This document shows, piece by piece, positions 7,501 to 7,927 of a stretch of DNA of 7,927 nucleotides; position 1 is the first letter of the stretch, and each line of letters starts with the position of its first letter. Source of the stretch: an uncultured Bacilli bacterium. GTDB lineage: Bacteria > Bacillota_I > Bacilli_A > RF39 > UBA660. The stretch covers positions 1 to 7,927 of the forward strand of contig CAKORQ010000036.1 of NCBI GenBank assembly GCA_934101445.1. Reading direction: 5' to 3'. The notes beneath the pieces were generated by a model. That model was not told the DNA's origin, searched no databases, and saw only the letters and a program-made list of their open reading frames with translations. Made by a program: the position numbers and the translations under genes.

Positions 7501-7927
7501 TGTTAAGCAAAAGATTAAAAGAACTATCAAAGTTTTTAGAACCAACGGATAAAGTAGTAGATATCGGGTGTGACCATGGTTATTTAGGAATTTATGCTAT
7601 CAAAGAAAAATTAGTAGAAAGTATAATTCTTACGGACATAAAAAAAACAGCTCTGGATATGGCTAGAAAAAATGTAATAAAAAATAATATGGATATACCT
7701 ATGGTAATTAGTGATGGTTTGGCTAATGTCAAGGCTGATGATATTAATACCGTAGTTATTAGTGGAATGGGAACTAGTACAATCTTACATATTTTAAGTA
7801 ATAAAGAAAAGTTAGTTAATGTTAATAAGTTGGTTTTACAATCTAATAATAATTTAGATACTTTAAGATATGAAGTTTTGAAATTAGGATATCAGTTAAT
7901 AGATGAAAAGACCGTTAAAGATAATGA
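7500..7927 (+). CDS. trmK: tRNA (adenine22-N1)-methyltransferase TrmK, 3' truncated by window edge
   Basis: ATG at 7500-7502 overlaps the rpoD stop (TAATG), and the frame stays open to the right edge (142 full codons), so the end is missing. TrmK uses S-adenosylmethionine to methylate N1 of A22 in tRNAs with a long variable arm or suitable D-arm. The N-terminal Rossmann-type domain shows motif I DIGCDHGY (21-28), an acidic TD at 45-46 for the SAM ribose, DG at 72-73, and ISGMGTSTI at 87-95, where B. subtilis has GMGG. LVLQSNNNLDTLR follows and matches the family's ILQPN..... stretch. Bacillus carries this gene (yqfN) directly after sigA, so context agrees. AAAGGA at 7479-7484 is 15 bases from the start, rather far, so translation probably depends on coupling to rpoD. 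Confidence 0.92.
   Translation, partial: MLSKRLKELSKFLEPTDKVVDIGCDHGYLGIYAIKEKLVESIILTDIKKTALDMARKNVIKNNMDIPMVISDGLANVKADDINTVVISGMGTSTILHILSNKEKLVNVNKLVLQSNNNLDTLRYEVLKLGYQLIDEKTVKDN

Noticed and set aside
1..7927. CRISPR array, tRNA, rRNA, insertion sequence or prophage remnants
   Set aside because: No spaced direct repeats, cloverleaf, rRNA motifs, transposase frames or flanking inverted repeats were seen on either strand.

Overview
The window looks like a chromosomal segment from a very AT-rich, low-GC Gram-positive bacterium, probably an uncultured gut Bacillota/Mycoplasmatota lineage of the RF39 type. The evidence is the heavy use of TTA, ATA, AAA and AGT codons, strong AGGAG/GAGGG ribosome sites, the conserved Firmicutes order dnaG-rpoD-trmK, a monomeric [FeFe] hydrogenase, and a glycine-rich surface protein of the kind seen in such gut genomes. 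All complete genes end in TAA, and no TGA falls inside a reading frame, so the standard bacterial code fits. The taxonomic placement is inference. All six genes are on the + strand.

Left part (1-2586), cell envelope: the 3' part of a secreted glycine-rich protein runs in from the left edge, open from base 2. A polytopic membrane protein with the look of a GT-C glycosyltransferase follows. Middle (2587-4078), energy metabolism: a single-gene [FeFe] hydrogenase has a shortened rubredoxin domain at its N-terminus, a two-cluster ferredoxin domain, the H-cluster domain and a C-terminal small-subunit-like tail. It should move electrons between rubredoxin/ferredoxin centres and protons, disposing of reductant as H2 in a fermenter. 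No maturation genes (hydE/F/G) lie in the window.

The spacer 4079-4384 is the longest non-coding stretch. It holds several inverted repeats, a likely intrinsic terminator at 4297-4323, and possibly an undescribed structured RNA or leader, followed by a weak promoter and a strong ribosome site for dnaG.

Right part (4385-7927), the macromolecular-synthesis operon: DNA primase, the housekeeping sigma factor and the tRNA m1A22 methyltransferase TrmK (cut by the right edge) are joined by two identical TAATG stop-start overlaps. This links replication priming, transcription initiation and tRNA modification in one translationally coupled unit.

The most unusual points are a sigma factor with two tandem copies of the region 1.1 domain, a hydrogenase with a rubredoxin loop about eight residues short and an alanine in place of the usual methionine beside an H-cluster cysteine, and the structured spacer before dnaG. 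I did not see a clear new multi-gene defence or mobile system.
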